From Bacteroidales bacterium (GTDB lineage: Bacteria > Bacteroidota > Bacteroidia > Bacteroidales > ML635J-15), in NCBI GenBank assembly GCA_017617125.1, contig JAFZWY010000048.1, positions 1 to 64,000 on the forward strand: 64,000 nucleotides of DNA. Reading direction: 5' to 3'. The notes under the pieces were generated by a model. That model saw only the letters and a program-made list of their open reading frames with translations, was not told the origin of the DNA and made no database searches. Below, piece by piece: positions 1 through 10,626 of the stretch. Positions within the stretch are counted from its first letter, which is position 1. Every line of letters starts with the position of its first letter. Made by a program: the position numbers and the translations under genes.

Positions 1-98
1 ACATGTGTCTCTTCATACTCGCGTACAACTGACAATTTAAAAGCCATTGTGTAGTCCTTTTGTGTACGCCTAACATACTTACTTTCTTTATTTTCCAT
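1..98 (-). CDS. IS3-type transposase OrfA, N-terminal part (runs off left edge)
   Basis: On the minus strand an ATG at 98 opens a frame that stays open to the window edge (32 codons). The reading contains YVRRTQKDYTMAFKLSVVRE, which resembles the start of the small helix-turn-helix OrfA protein of IS3-family elements in Bacteroidota. In that family OrfA binds the element ends and is fused to the OrfB integrase by frameshifting. Only the first part is visible, so the HTH itself, OrfB and the terminal repeats cannot be checked. A second in-frame ATG lies at 47. The element end should lie between 99 and about 150. The family call rests on motif memory only. Confidence 0.6.
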   Translation of the reverse strand, partial: MENKESKYVRRTQKDYTMAFKLSVVREYEETH

Positions 99-149
99 TT
101 CGTTACTATTTTTATTGTAACGCTATTTCAGGACGAGACATTTAATGAA
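99..149. other. Probable insertion-sequence end and flank
   Basis: AT-rich stretch between the transposase start and the terminator at 150. It contains a short inverted repeat, cgttac at 102-107 and gtaacg at 117-122. An IS3-type terminal repeat is expected here, but without the other end of the element the boundary and target duplication cannot be fixed. Confidence 0.3.
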
Positions 150-184
150 TAAAAAAAAGGCTCGAATTTTCGAGCCTTTTTTTT
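150..184. terminator. Bidirectional intrinsic terminator
   Basis: Stem ggctcgaa (159-166) pairs with ttcgagcc (169-176). It is flanked by a run of eight A on the left and eight T on the right, so it can end transcripts on both strands. On the minus strand it lies directly after the stop codon of the giant surface protein and shields it from the insertion sequence. Confidence 0.85.
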
Positions 185-3100
185 ATCTAACAACTATCCG
201 TTTCATTATAATTTCACCGCTACCGAGTTCTATCATCAGGGCATATACGCCAGATGACATTCCTTCGACATTGATGGCAACCGTATCGGAATACATATCA
301 TTGTAGCTGTATACGATTTGTCCCATCGAATTTGCCATCTGTACCGACTTGATTTCTGCACCTTCAATGTAGAACATTCCCGATGCAGGATTCGGGTAAA
401 CATCGATATCGTCGGCAGTAAACTGGCCTATGCCATTTTCAGGTTCTTCGCCAGTGGTTGCACATACGGTTTCCGACAAATTGTAGATGCCGTAGTTGCA
501 GGCGATTTCAATCGTATAGCAGTATTCTGTTTCGTATTCCAGATTAACGTCGAAGAACAAAGAGTCGGATGTACTTGTAACATACATTCCATCGCGGTAG
601 AGCGAGTAGAACTGAGCGTCGGCAACCTTTGTCCACTTAAGCATTGTAACATTGCCAAGCACCTCGACTGTAAGAACCGGCACCTCGTTGCAGATGTTCG
701 ATACAATTTTCGAGCAGATATTGTCGGATTCTATAGGCTCACAAGCGTTGTTTACGAAATTAGCAACAACCTTGTAGCAGTACTCGGTTTCGGGAATAGC
801 GGTAGAGTCGGTGTACGAAACACCAGTCAAGCCACCAGCGAGAAGCTCGTTGCCTCTGTATATATCATAGTATTCTACAGAGCCAAGGCGATTCCATGAA
901 ATGTTGATGCCCTCGGCATACGGACGAACCGACAAAATCAGAGGTTCATTGCAAGGCAGTGCTTCAATCTCGATGCATGCGGTTTCGGATGCTGCCGATA
1001 CGCAGTCAGTGATTCCGCGTACGAATGCACGTACCTGGTAGCAATGGTTACCAACCGACGGTTCGTTAATGGTGTAGCTTGTTCCATGAACAGTATCGAG
1101 AGGAGTCATTGATGCATTTTCGTAAACAAGGTACGATACGCTTTCGTTTTCGTCTGCTTCAATTGGATCCCAAGTCATGTTTACAACATGGAAGGTATCG
1201 GTTTCGGCAACGAAATTCATAACCGACGGGCATTGTGGAGCCGATACTTGTGTATTTAACGAAAGTGAAATGTCGTTTGGATTGTAAACAGCAGGCATAA
1301 ACTTGATATTTGCAGCGTAGCTTCCTTCATCGCGAACAAGTTCCGAAACCTTAACTATTACAGATTCGCCAGCAGGAATAACACCGCTCTTCTGGCTCAA
1401 CGACAGCCATACTTCCTTCTTGCCAATTTCGTAAATTACAATCTTGTTGTTTTCGGTGCTGTTCTGGATGTTGGCAAGCATTACATACTTGTCGTCGTAC
1501 AGGAGTTCCGAAACGCAGATGCCACCAGCTGTCGATGTCGAAAGCAAGTTGACAACGGTGTCGTTTACATAATGTGTAACATCGGTAAGCATGCCATTTG
1601 AATCAAGCATCTGGATGAGGGCCGATGGTCCGTTGTTCTGCGAAATCTGTGAGAACGCCCACAGGCAAGGTCCACCTTCGTGGTATTTGTCGTAAACGAT
1701 TCCATATACATTGGTAAGGTTGCTCGACATTGGAACAGTGGTTATGGTTTCTCCAAGAACAACCATGTAGAGCGAAGTCCAGTTGCCGACATACATAACA
1801 TTTTCGCTTACGTACGCGCAGTAGCGAACTTCCATGTTCTGGTCGAGGACTATCGAATCTACGGTCTGAGCACCCATGTCGATCTTGTAGATAATATTGC
1901 TGTTGTCGGTAGCGTAGAAATAGTGGCTTCCGTCGTAGGTTAGATTCCTGATTGCTCCTACACCCTGGATGTTGAATGTTTCAACATATCCGTCGAGTGT
2001 GTAGCGGTTGAATTCGCCCTTGCGCATCCACGATGCGGTGTAGATGTAGAATCCGTCGGTAGCAACGGCCTGTTCTGCTCTGCTGTGTGTAGTGAATCCT
2101 GCATTTACCACATCCCACATGTTGCGTGTACCACGCGTCGGTGCCGACGGTATTATGTTTACATCGTCGGAAATAATAACCGAACTCCATGTGAGCGGAC
2201 CGTCGCCGTTGTTTGTTATCTCGACATTAATTTCGTTGGCAACGTACGGGAATGTTGATACCTGAAGGTCGTCAGACTGCAATTCCATTTCCGGTTTTTC
2301 CATTACGATGAGAAGTTCTTCGCCATTATCTTCAGCGTCAATGTATACTATGTTGTATCCGTCCATTATAAACTTCACTGACGGATTGCTGCGAGCAACT
2401 ATCAGCGAGAACATACCATCGATGTCGGTGAGAGTATTGGTATTGCCATTCGAAACTTCGACGTTCTCCAAAGGAATACCATCAACGCCTGTTACCATAC
2501 CCGAAATAACAAACGACAGGTTGGCATCTATTACCATAAGGTGTAAGGTTGCAATGCTGTCGCAGCCGTTTTCGGTAGTTCCAGTGAACGAGTAGTTTCC
2601 AGCGATGGTTATGCTATCGCCGTTCCACAGATAGGCCTGGTCGTTGGTTATTGTGTCGTATATTTCAGCAGTATACGAGTTGTGGATTGTTGCAACAATC
2701 TGTTTCTCCTCAACGCAGTCGGTATTTTCGGGATCGTAAACGCCAACAGTGTATGTTCCCGATTCGGTAAGAACAATGGTTTGTCCTTCGATAGCCTCCT
2801 CATTGAGAAGAACAACGATATTTTCCTTTGCAATTGTAATTGCAACAGAATCGCATGCGGTAGTGTCCTGTGGAATTTCGAAAGTAAGGTCACGAACCTT
2901 TACAGGTACTGTATCGATGCACGAACCATAAATGTCGGAAGCCACAGCTATGTAATGTCCGTCGGTAAGGATGGCGTTGTTGTTGTCGATTACCACCTGC
3001 TCGTCTGGATCGTCAAGATTGTACCAGTTGATTACTGGATATTCGGTTACTACGGCAACATTTGCAGTTTCGGTGTTGCAAAGCTGGTCGCTTGTGCTTA

Positions 3101-6100
3101 TTTCAACCGATTGCCTTTCGCTGACGATGATGTCTACAGAACCGGTTCTTGTTATATTGGAAGTACGACCAACCATATTGAGAACCTCATTCTTGTTTAT
3201 CTTTTTGAATCCCATTGCAAGGGCGGGTTCTGTCTTCGGGTGTTCCAATATTAGACCATAGATTGGATTGAACGCATAAACTGTATTAGCATCCTTTTCG
3301 GTTGATGTAAGGATTGCTGTTCTAATATTGTTTTCACTGAACAACCTATAGAACCTTACATAGTTATTGAGCAGATAGCCAAATTCTCCAGCCGATGGCA
3401 GATAGCCCATGTCGTCGGCAGCAAGCATAGCGGCTGCTGATTCTTCAATGCTGTTAAGAGTCAACGAGTTTGCGCGACCGTTCATGTCGTTCATAGCCTC
3501 TTGTACAGTAGCATAGTTGGTAATGTTTGAAACATCGGTTGCTTCAGGCGACCAAACCGCTTCTTCCATCCTAGCAAGTGTCATCAACAACAGGCTGTCC
3601 TCTTCAATATTTACAATTAAATATCCAGTTTCATTATTATACGAATTGTATTCGAAATATTTCTGCATTGAGTATCCGCTTTCGCTCAGATTATCATCCC
3701 AGTATATATAGTCACCGATTTCAAACTCGCCGACCATTCTCTTTCCGCCACACAATACATTGTATGTAGTAGTTTGCTGAGGTGTAACATCAATACGGTC
3801 GCCAGAACCAATGGTGTCGTTGCCTACAGTCCATACATAGTCGCCGCCGTATGCACCTGGACGTTCAATTGTTGTAAGTGTTGCTGTTTCACCAATGCAT
3901 ATTGTTGTATCAATTGCAGTTGCAATCAAATCTGAATTGTCGTAAACGCCTAGGAAGTTGTCGTATGTTATAGATGGGCAATTTTCCTCAGCAGGGATTG
4001 TTATATGGAAAATATATTCACCTGGCATTTCTGCGATTCCTTGAATATACGAACTAATGCCATCCTCATCTTGGTGTGAACTCATTTCCAAACCCAAATC
4101 TTGGGCGGTAAATGTTTCCGAACCGTCCAAACTTTCCCAAGTAATCAAATTTGCCAAGTTGAAATCGCCATAAAAACTCATGTCCACCTCTTCGCCAAGG
4201 TTAACCACTAATGATTGGTTGCTCATAGCTCTTGAGCGGAAATATGAAACGTCCATTATGCCGTTAAATTCGCTTCCGCATGACGATATGGTGTATGTAT
4301 TATCACTATTATATGTATTACTTGGATGTCCTGTTAGTGTAAGCAGGTTGTTTGTCGTATCATATTCGGCATAAACACCATACGGTAAATCATAGGTAGG
4401 ATTAGTAACCGAGAAAACAATTGGTTCTATTGGTTCTCCTTCACAAATATACTGGTTAGGATTTCCGCTTACCACGGTAATATCGCTTGCCGAAATAGTT
4501 GTCAATCTAACCTCGAGAGTATCTGTTGCGCACGTGCCTCCGTTGTCAACCACAACCTTTATGGTTCTGTCGGCATTGAGCGAAGGAATGTAGAATGTCT
4601 TTGCGGTGTCGGACTGCAAAGGAGTCTGCATGTCGGTTGCATCGTACCATGTAAGCATAAACATGTCGGAGTACATTGCGTATGCGCTGTCAATCGTGCA
4701 CTTGAGGGTGAGGTCGCTTCCGCTGCACAATGCAGTGTCGTTGGATATGCTGAAATGTGCTGGCGATGGCATCACATTGAACTGGAATTCGAAATCCTTT
4801 TCACAATTGTCGTAGCTAACTGTAAGGTTAAGCGTTGCCGAATTGTCGGTCTGTGCACTCATGAAATCAGCAGGAACATAAAGCGTGATGCTGTCCTGGT
4901 TGAATGCCGAAGCTTCCATTTCGGGTTCTATTGTCCACATATATGTTGCATCGCCTGCGACAACAGAATAGCTTATTTCTCCACCTTCGCATGGCTGGAA
5001 ATCATCAATCGGGGCATTAACATCTACAATACCCTTTGTAACCTTCAGTTTTCTTTCGAACGACAGACTTCCGATGGTGGCATCGTCAACCGAAAGCATA
5101 ACTGCAGTTTCTGTTTCCGAGTCAACGCACTGAACTGCAAAATCATTGCTTATTGGACCATTTGTTTCTGTCGACGCTGCTGTCCACGAGATAGAATCGG
5201 CTTCGTAAGGAGTAATAGAAGTTACATGCATTACATCGGCATCGTTTTCGTTGATAAGCATTGGTACCGATGCAAGTCTGCCTACTGATTGGTTTTGAGT
5301 TCCTGCGGGAACAGGATACTTGCCTTCGACGTGTGCCCATTTTGATGAGTTTGCGAACAAACCGTCGCCGATAATTTCGCGTGTAGGTTTACCTATTATA
5401 TTATTAGTGATCTCCGATTCGCCAACAAGCCACATCTGATTGTCGTAGTAGCAGTTGCTTATCGACATTTCTCCATAGCCGATTGTATTTATGTTTTCAT
5501 TATAATTGTCACCGATTACAAGGCAGGAATCTACTTCTACATTATTTCTAACCAAATACACTATTGCGCCTGCTATTTCGACTGGATTGTCTGCAAGATT
5601 GGGGACTCTAAGCATCGAGACAGAGTTTTCGATACGAGTATTTTCGGCATCTGCTACGATACCGCCTATGTTTTTAGCCGACAATTCACCAGCAAAAACA
5701 CACCCCGAAATCACTGTGCCGTCGCTAGCCGCATCTACTATACCACCTACGCGATTGGTAGCCGTTAGATTTGAAAATACGGAGCAGTTGTTGATTGTAG
5801 TTGCCTTGGCGTTACCGACAAGTGTTCCTGAATGGGTGCTGTTTGAACTGTTTTCGTTGTAATAGAACGAAAGGTTCGAAATAGTTGCACCGTCGGTGTA
5901 TCTGAACAAGCCGTAATAGTCGGCAGTATACCCAGTATTCTGCCAAGTTATTGTGTGTCCGTTTCCGTCAAATGTGCCGCGGAAAGGATATTCGGATGGG
6001 AACAGAACATATGGATTTTCTGTGATGTAAAAGCCGAATTGGAAATTACCATCTACTTCGTTGCTATCAAAATTAATGTTAGATCTTCTTATTATTATCG

Positions 6101-9100
6101 AGTTATTAAGTTTGAAGAATAATCCATAACAACCACTTGCATAATCTTCGTTGATAGCAATATGGATAAAATCGTTGCAATTACTTATAATGTATGGATT
6201 GTCGGCGGAAGTTCCCTGTAGCTCGTGTATATAAAGCGTATAATCTCTTGAAAAGCCTTCACAGGTTGCGGTAATTGTCACTATAGTGGCCTCACTTTGA
6301 TTCATGACAGTCGCCACACCACCGTTCGATGGCACCGAAACAATATCTTCATCCGACGATTCCCAAGTTACTCCATCTATCTGTGGCAGGGTAAAGTTGG
6401 TAATTACCGATGTGATTTTTTCGTTGCGTCCTATACCTTCCGATTTCAGGAGAATCGGCAGACGTGCGAGTTTGTTGTGCGGGTCGTTGGGATCAAGTCC
6501 TGCAGGAAGAGGATAAAGTCCGTCGGAGAAATTCCAGCCGTTGGATGGTAGATAGTTGGCAAGTGCGCTGCCTACCATGTTTCCCGTTGTGCGAGCCGTT
6601 CCATTTTCGTAGAAACTGAGGCGCAACGAGTCGACCTTGACTTCGGTTATCTGTTCGTCGAAGAAATTGTCCTCGTCGTCGGCATTAGGACCTATAGCAT
6701 ATTGCTGTCCCATTTTATTCGATTCATAATAATACGTAACTGGAGAAGAAACAACTGAGCTTGAAATTGAGGATGCTTCCAATGCGACACCTGCCAACAA
6801 AGCACCACCCCCTGTATCCAATTCGCCATAGTTGGCGCAATTGATGAAGTTGCTACCTTTATTTGCAATTCCGGCGACTATACCAGCACTAATACGTCCG
6901 GCATTCAAGCAATTTTCAATAGTTACATTGTTTGTTGTATTCTTAGCAATGCCATACGCTTCGCCGATTTCGTCATCATAACTAAAGCCACCTCCCGTTA
7001 TAGCGCCATAGTTTGCCGAATTTTTTATCGTATTTTGACCATCGCTTAAAATACCAACAATACCGGTAGCCACATAGGAGCCGCTAGATAATATATCCGC
7101 ATAGTTTACGCAATTTTCTATGCTTATGTTATTTCCACTGTATAAAATACCTGCAGCATTGCTCGAAGTAGAGGTAATTTTCAAGTTGTTGGTGCAGTTT
7201 TTAATTTCAGAAGAATAAGCTTCGAATACAAAAGCTGCGATATTATCCCCCATTTCTTCATCGGCATCATTTTTAAATTCTCCGCTTCCAAGGGTACTGC
7301 AGTTAATCAAGTTAGAGTATGTTAAATCACCGCAGAACAACGCACCGCCTCCAGAACTAAGCGTTCCGTCAATAGTTATCGTACAATTGCTTATAGTTGA
7401 ATTTATTGCGCTCTTGGTAAGTATGGCGATTTTGGATTCTCCAAAATAAGTGTTGTCATTATCAATAGTTACTATTAAATTTAGGCTGTCGATTTTTGCG
7501 TATTGAATAGAGTTGAACAACCCGTAATCTGAACTATAATAAGTAGAAATGCTGGAATTGAGGTCGTCGCTAGTGACGGTTATCGTATGTCCGCCTCCAT
7601 TGAGATTTCCATAGAAATATGGAACTGGTATCAAATTAACTACATTGGTAGAATTTTCTTCTGCAGCCAAGTCGGTGGTTAGCTTAAAGTAGAGGTCAGC
7701 GCCATAATTGCCAAGTGACACACCCTTGTACGTGCCGCCTGTGCTTGATAGTGCTTGCGAGAAATTATTGAAATCCTCGAGTGATTCTATGAGCAGAGGA
7801 TTGTCTAAAGAACCAACTCTAGGCGGAAGTGCAACTGTTTGCTGGATTTGTGCCTCGCCCAATCTGGATGTTATAGTAACGTATCCACTTGTCGAATCCT
7901 GTCGCAATGAATCCAGGCTCACGGTACTTCCAGATAGGATAGTCGTAGTGTCGAGCATCCATGTAATGCCAAGGTTTTGGTTTAAACTGATACTGCTGCA
8001 CACGCTTTTTGCCGTTTCGTAGTTGTTTTCGTCGGTAGCGGCGAGAACCAATGGCGTGGTGGCCAAGATGGCAATATCGTTATTGTATTCGGTTCCTGAC
8101 GGTACTGGATAGCGTCCGTTGATGAAAGTCCATTTGTCAGCATCAAGGTTGAGGCTTTCGGCAGTTCCATAAATCAGTTCCGAAGTAAGAACTTTGTTTA
8201 CTCCATTTAAATTGCCTCCAACGGGTAGCATCTGTTTGTCGATATAGCAGTTTTCATGTGATCCGCACATAGCGGGATCTGTTTCGGAATCAACCGAATA
8301 CCATCTGTCAAGGATATCAGCGTCATAATTCAATAAATATCCGCTACCAGGTGCATAGATATTATTCGAATATACCGTTGCCCACGAAGATTCGGCAAAT
8401 CTACCAGAGTTTGCATCACCGCCATAATCGGCACAGTCGGTTATGGTTGAATTATCTGGATATCCTATAAATGAGCCATTGTAGTACTCTGATGCCACTA
8501 GAGCATAGTTGGCGCATCCTGTTATTGTACATGTATCTGCGGATGCGGCCATGCCACCTATAAAGTATTGTCCCGAAATATTGCCGAGGTTTGTGCAAGA
8601 TTCCATGTAAACATTGGAACCATTAGCCATTATACCTCCTGCATACGAACTTTCCTGTGTGGATATAATATATGCATTATTGGTACAACTATAAAATGAT
8701 GTATATTCTGCATAACCAACTATACCGCCGGCACCTGGTATCGAATTGGAACTTTTGCCTACAGTAGGTCCGGAAATAGCAGATCCAGACGAGCTATATG
8801 TGATACTACCCGAAAATCTGCAGTTCGACAATGTAGATTCGTAAGCAATACCTCCAATACCTCCAAAACTTTGAACGCCTTCGACATAAAAATTACCATT
8901 AACGGTAAGATTGGATATATTTGCATATACTATTACTCCGAACATGCCCATAAAATAAGAAGAGCTTATGCTTTTGTGATACATTTCGCCGCTATTGTAA
9001 GTGGAAATAAATTCCCGTGCACCAAGGTCGATTGTATGGTTTCCACCGTCGAAATTCCATCTAAATGGGTAGGTGTAAGAACCTATTGGAATCCATGTAG

Positions 9101-10496
9101 AATCTTCTGGTATTGTAATGTCGTTGGTGAGAAGGAAATAAAGTTCGTTTTCGTATTCGGCACCGAAATCCGAAGCAGACTTTCCATCTGCGACTACTGC
9201 GCCACCCATATCTTCATCATCATATAGCATTGCTGCGAGTTCGTAAAGGTCGTCGAGTGTGCTAATAAGTATAGGATTTGCTTTGGAACCGTAGATATTG
9301 GCAAGTATGCGTACCTGCAATGTCTTCATCACATTGTTCTTGTAGGCGTAAATTTCGGCAATGGAGTTTTCTTCGCTGTTGCTGACTGTAACATTGCCTC
9401 CGTTTATTTGTAAATTCTCGCTTTCGGTCTGCCACTGCACGTTATTAAGGGTGCTTACAGTGAAATTGGAAGCTACCGATGTTATGCAGTCGGCAGAGTT
9501 GAGTGTCATAGGCGAAGCGGCAAGCATGGCAATGCCCGTGTTGGCTACCGAAGCGGGACGTGGGTAAAGTCCAGCGGTTTCTGTCCATGCAGCATCGTTA
9601 AACAATGAGCCAGTAGTTAGCTCTGCCGTTTTCCTTGCATTAAGTCCGTTGATGTAGTTTTGCTGGTATGGGAATTCAGCGATTAGTGTATTCTGGTGGT
9701 CGAAAAAGCAGCTTGTGTAACTAGCTGACACCTGCGAAGGTTCAAAATTCGACTCGGTTATGATACATTTTGAGATTGTTCCGGCATTGGCTATCGGATA
9801 ATAGAGATCAGGTTCTCCTTTTATGTAGCTTGATACCAAGCAGTTGCTTATTGTCAAATTGCGTCCTATTGTGATGCCGGCAATCTTTATTGTGTCGGCG
9901 CTTACACCTGTTAAATCGAACGACAACATGCTTACGCAGCCCGAAATTGTGCTATGATCCGACTGTCCGACTATACCCGACAATATGGCGTACTCGAAAT
10001 CGCCTGCAGCATAAAACTGTCCGCTTGCGGTGATGTTCGCAATTGTCGAATTGGTGGCGTAAGCCACTGCACTTGCGGCGCGTGATATGTTGCTAACCGA
10101 AATGTTTACGTTTTCAAGATTCAGGTTCTTAATGCAGCCGTTGAGAACGTAGGCAAACATTGCAGTCTCGTCAAGAGTGTTGACACTAAGCCTTGAAACA
10201 GAATGCCCGTCGCCATCGTATGTGCCCGAAAACGGAAGGTTGTCTGCATAATTGCCTATCGGAGTAAATCCGTTTGGAAAAATCTGCGAATCGGTAAAAT
10301 CAATGTCGGCTGTTTGCTTAAAAAAATTGCCTGAAAATGATTCTCCAGCATTGACAGCGGTTACAAGATTCTGCAAATCCTGTTCGTTAGAAATCAAATA
10401 TGGGTCGGAAAAAGTTCCCGAACCTGTAAACTGAGCCATCACGCTACTAATCCCAAATAGCATGAAAACCAATAGGTTGAGTATGTGTTTTCTCAT
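183..10496 (-). CDS. Giant secreted beta-helix (GLUG-like) surface protein with T9SS type A sorting domain
   Basis: About 3437 aa. The ATG at 10496 gives a clean signal peptide (MRKHILNLLVFMLFGISSVMAQ region); a TTG five codons upstream is less likely. Four large modules begin with a G-x-x-x-NP-x-LIS-like line (near residues 30, 405, 895 and 1430). Each is filled with repeats of the GLUG type (GGIVG...ISNC), expected to form a right-handed beta-helix, and closes with an Ig-like segment. Then come Ig/PKD-like domains (about 1830-2600), a carboxypeptidase-regulatory-like domain (about 2660-2710), a beta-propeller-like part (about 2815-3035) and three fibronectin III-like domains. The last 75 residues form a type A sorting domain starting at VYPNPASGMFYIEG. 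Inferred role: cell-surface or secreted adhesin or glycan-binding protein exported by T9SS; the ligand is unknown. Confidence 0.88.
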   Translation of the reverse strand: MRKHILNLLVFMLFGISSVMAQFTGSGTFSDPYLISNEQDLQNLVTAVNAGESFSGNFFKQTADIDFTDSQIFPNGFTPIGNYADNLPFSGTYDGDGHSVSRLSVNTLDETAMFAYVLNGCIKNLNLENVNISVSNISRAASAVAYATNSTIANITASGQFYAAGDFEYAILSGIVGQSDHSTISGCVSMLSFDLTGVSADTIKIAGITIGRNLTISNCLVSSYIKGEPDLYYPIANAGTISKCIITESNFEPSQVSASYTSCFFDHQNTLIAEFPYQQNYINGLNARKTAELTTGSLFNDAAWTETAGLYPRPASVANTGIAMLAASPMTLNSADCITSVASNFTVSTLNNVQWQTESENLQINGGNVTVSNSEENSIAEIYAYKNNVMKTLQVRILANIYGSKANPILISTLDDLYELAAMLYDDEDMGGAVVADGKSASDFGAEYENELYFLLTNDITIPEDSTWIPIGSYTYPFRWNFDGGNHTIDLGAREFISTYNSGEMYHKSISSSYFMGMFGVIVYANISNLTVNGNFYVEGVQSFGGIGGIAYESTLSNCRFSGSITYSSSGSAISGPTVGKSSNSIPGAGGIVGYAEYTSFYSCTNNAYIISTQESSYAGGIMANGSNVYMESCTNLGNISGQYFIGGMAASADTCTITGCANYALVASEYYNGSFIGYPDNSTITDCADYGGDANSGRFAESSWATVYSNNIYAPGSGYLLNYDADILDRWYSVDSETDPAMCGSHENCYIDKQMLPVGGNLNGVNKVLTSELIYGTAESLNLDADKWTFINGRYPVPSGTEYNNDIAILATTPLVLAATDENNYETAKSVCSSISLNQNLGITWMLDTTTILSGSTVSLDSLRQDSTSGYVTITSRLGEAQIQQTVALPPRVGSLDNPLLIESLEDFNNFSQALSSTGGTYKGVSLGNYGADLYFKLTTDLAAEENSTNVVNLIPVPYFYGNLNGGGHTITVTSDDLNSSISTYYSSDYGLFNSIQYAKIDSLNLIVTIDNDNTYFGESKIAILTKSAINSTISNCTITIDGTLSSGGGALFCGDLTYSNLINCSTLGSGEFKNDADEEMGDNIAAFVFEAYSSEIKNCTNNLKITSTSSNAAGILYSGNNISIENCVNYADILSSGSYVATGIVGILSDGQNTIKNSANYGAITGGGFSYDDEIGEAYGIAKNTTNNVTIENCLNAGRISAGIVAGIANKGSNFINCANYGELDTGGGALLAGVALEASSISSSVVSSPVTYYYESNKMGQQYAIGPNADDEDNFFDEQITEVKVDSLRLSFYENGTARTTGNMVGSALANYLPSNGWNFSDGLYPLPAGLDPNDPHNKLARLPILLKSEGIGRNEKITSVITNFTLPQIDGVTWESSDEDIVSVPSNGGVATVMNQSEATIVTITATCEGFSRDYTLYIHELQGTSADNPYIISNCNDFIHIAINEDYASGCYGLFFKLNNSIIIRRSNINFDSNEVDGNFQFGFYITENPYVLFPSEYPFRGTFDGNGHTITWQNTGYTADYYGLFRYTDGATISNLSFYYNENSSNSTHSGTLVGNAKATTINNCSVFSNLTATNRVGGIVDAASDGTVISGCVFAGELSAKNIGGIVADAENTRIENSVSMLRVPNLADNPVEIAGAIVYLVRNNVEVDSCLVIGDNYNENINTIGYGEMSISNCYYDNQMWLVGESEITNNIIGKPTREIIGDGLFANSSKWAHVEGKYPVPAGTQNQSVGRLASVPMLINENDADVMHVTSITPYEADSISWTAASTETNGPISNDFAVQCVDSETETAVMLSVDDATIGSLSFERKLKVTKGIVDVNAPIDDFQPCEGGEISYSVVAGDATYMWTIEPEMEASAFNQDSITLYVPADFMSAQTDNSATLNLTVSYDNCEKDFEFQFNVMPSPAHFSISNDTALCSGSDLTLKCTIDSAYAMYSDMFMLTWYDATDMQTPLQSDTAKTFYIPSLNADRTIKVVVDNGGTCATDTLEVRLTTISASDITVVSGNPNQYICEGEPIEPIVFSVTNPTYDLPYGVYAEYDTTNNLLTLTGHPSNTYNSDNTYTISSCGSEFNGIMDVSYFRSRAMSNQSLVVNLGEEVDMSFYGDFNLANLITWESLDGSETFTAQDLGLEMSSHQDEDGISSYIQGIAEMPGEYIFHITIPAEENCPSITYDNFLGVYDNSDLIATAIDTTICIGETATLTTIERPGAYGGDYVWTVGNDTIGSGDRIDVTPQQTTTYNVLCGGKRMVGEFEIGDYIYWDDNLSESGYSMQKYFEYNSYNNETGYLIVNIEEDSLLLMTLARMEEAVWSPEATDVSNITNYATVQEAMNDMNGRANSLTLNSIEESAAAMLAADDMGYLPSAGEFGYLLNNYVRFYRLFSENNIRTAILTSTEKDANTVYAFNPIYGLILEHPKTEPALAMGFKKINKNEVLNMVGRTSNITRTGSVDIIVSERQSVEISTSDQLCNTETANVAVVTEYPVINWYNLDDPDEQVVIDNNNAILTDGHYIAVASDIYGSCIDTVPVKVRDLTFEIPQDTTACDSVAITIAKENIVVLLNEEAIEGQTIVLTESGTYTVGVYDPENTDCVEEKQIVATIHNSYTAEIYDTITNDQAYLWNGDSITIAGNYSFTGTTENGCDSIATLHLMVIDANLSFVISGMVTGVDGIPLENVEVSNGNTNTLTDIDGMFSLIVARSNPSVKFIMDGYNIVYIDAEDNGEELLIVMEKPEMELQSDDLQVSTFPYVANEINVEITNNGDGPLTWSSVIISDDVNIIPSAPTRGTRNMWDVVNAGFTTHSRAEQAVATDGFYIYTASWMRKGEFNRYTLDGYVETFNIQGVGAIRNLTYDGSHYFYATDNSNIIYKIDMGAQTVDSIVLDQNMEVRYCAYVSENVMYVGNWTSLYMVVLGETITTVPMSSNLTNVYGIVYDKYHEGGPCLWAFSQISQNNGPSALIQMLDSNGMLTDVTHYVNDTVVNLLSTSTAGGICVSELLYDDKYVMLANIQNSTENNKIVIYEIGKKEVWLSLSQKSGVIPAGESVIVKVSELVRDEGSYAANIKFMPAVYNPNDISLSLNTQVSAPQCPSVMNFVAETDTFHVVNMTWDPIEADENESVSYLVYENASMTPLDTVHGTSYTINEPSVGNHCYQVRAFVRGITDCVSAASETACIEIEALPCNEPLILSVRPYAEGINISWNRLGSVEYYDIYRGNELLAGGLTGVSYTDSTAIPETEYCYKVVANFVNNACEPIESDNICSKIVSNICNEVPVLTVEVLGNVTMLKWTKVADAQFYSLYRDGMYVTSTSDSLFFDVNLEYETEYCYTIEIACNYGIYNLSETVCATTGEEPENGIGQFTADDIDVYPNPASGMFYIEGAEIKSVQMANSMGQIVYSYNDMYSDTVAINVEGMSSGVYALMIELGSGEIIMKRIVVR

Positions 10497-10529
10497 ATAT
10501 CTATATATCAATACTATAGATTAAACAAT

Positions 10530-10601
10530 CAAATTTAATGCCAAATTAATGACAATCTTACACGATTGCAAATATATAAATTTATATATGATTATTAGCA
10601 A
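10530..10601 (-). promoter_or_regulatory. Candidate Bacteroidota promoter(s) for the giant surface protein
   Basis: Read on the minus strand, TATATTTG (10569-10576) matches the TAnnTTTG -7 box, with a TTG (10599-10601) 22 bases upstream, slightly long. A second match, TAAATTTG (10530-10537), lies closer to the gene. Either would give an untranslated leader of tens of bases. The whole gap is very AT-rich. Confidence 0.45.
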
Positions 10602-10626
10602 TAAAACTATAGAATTTTTATGACAA

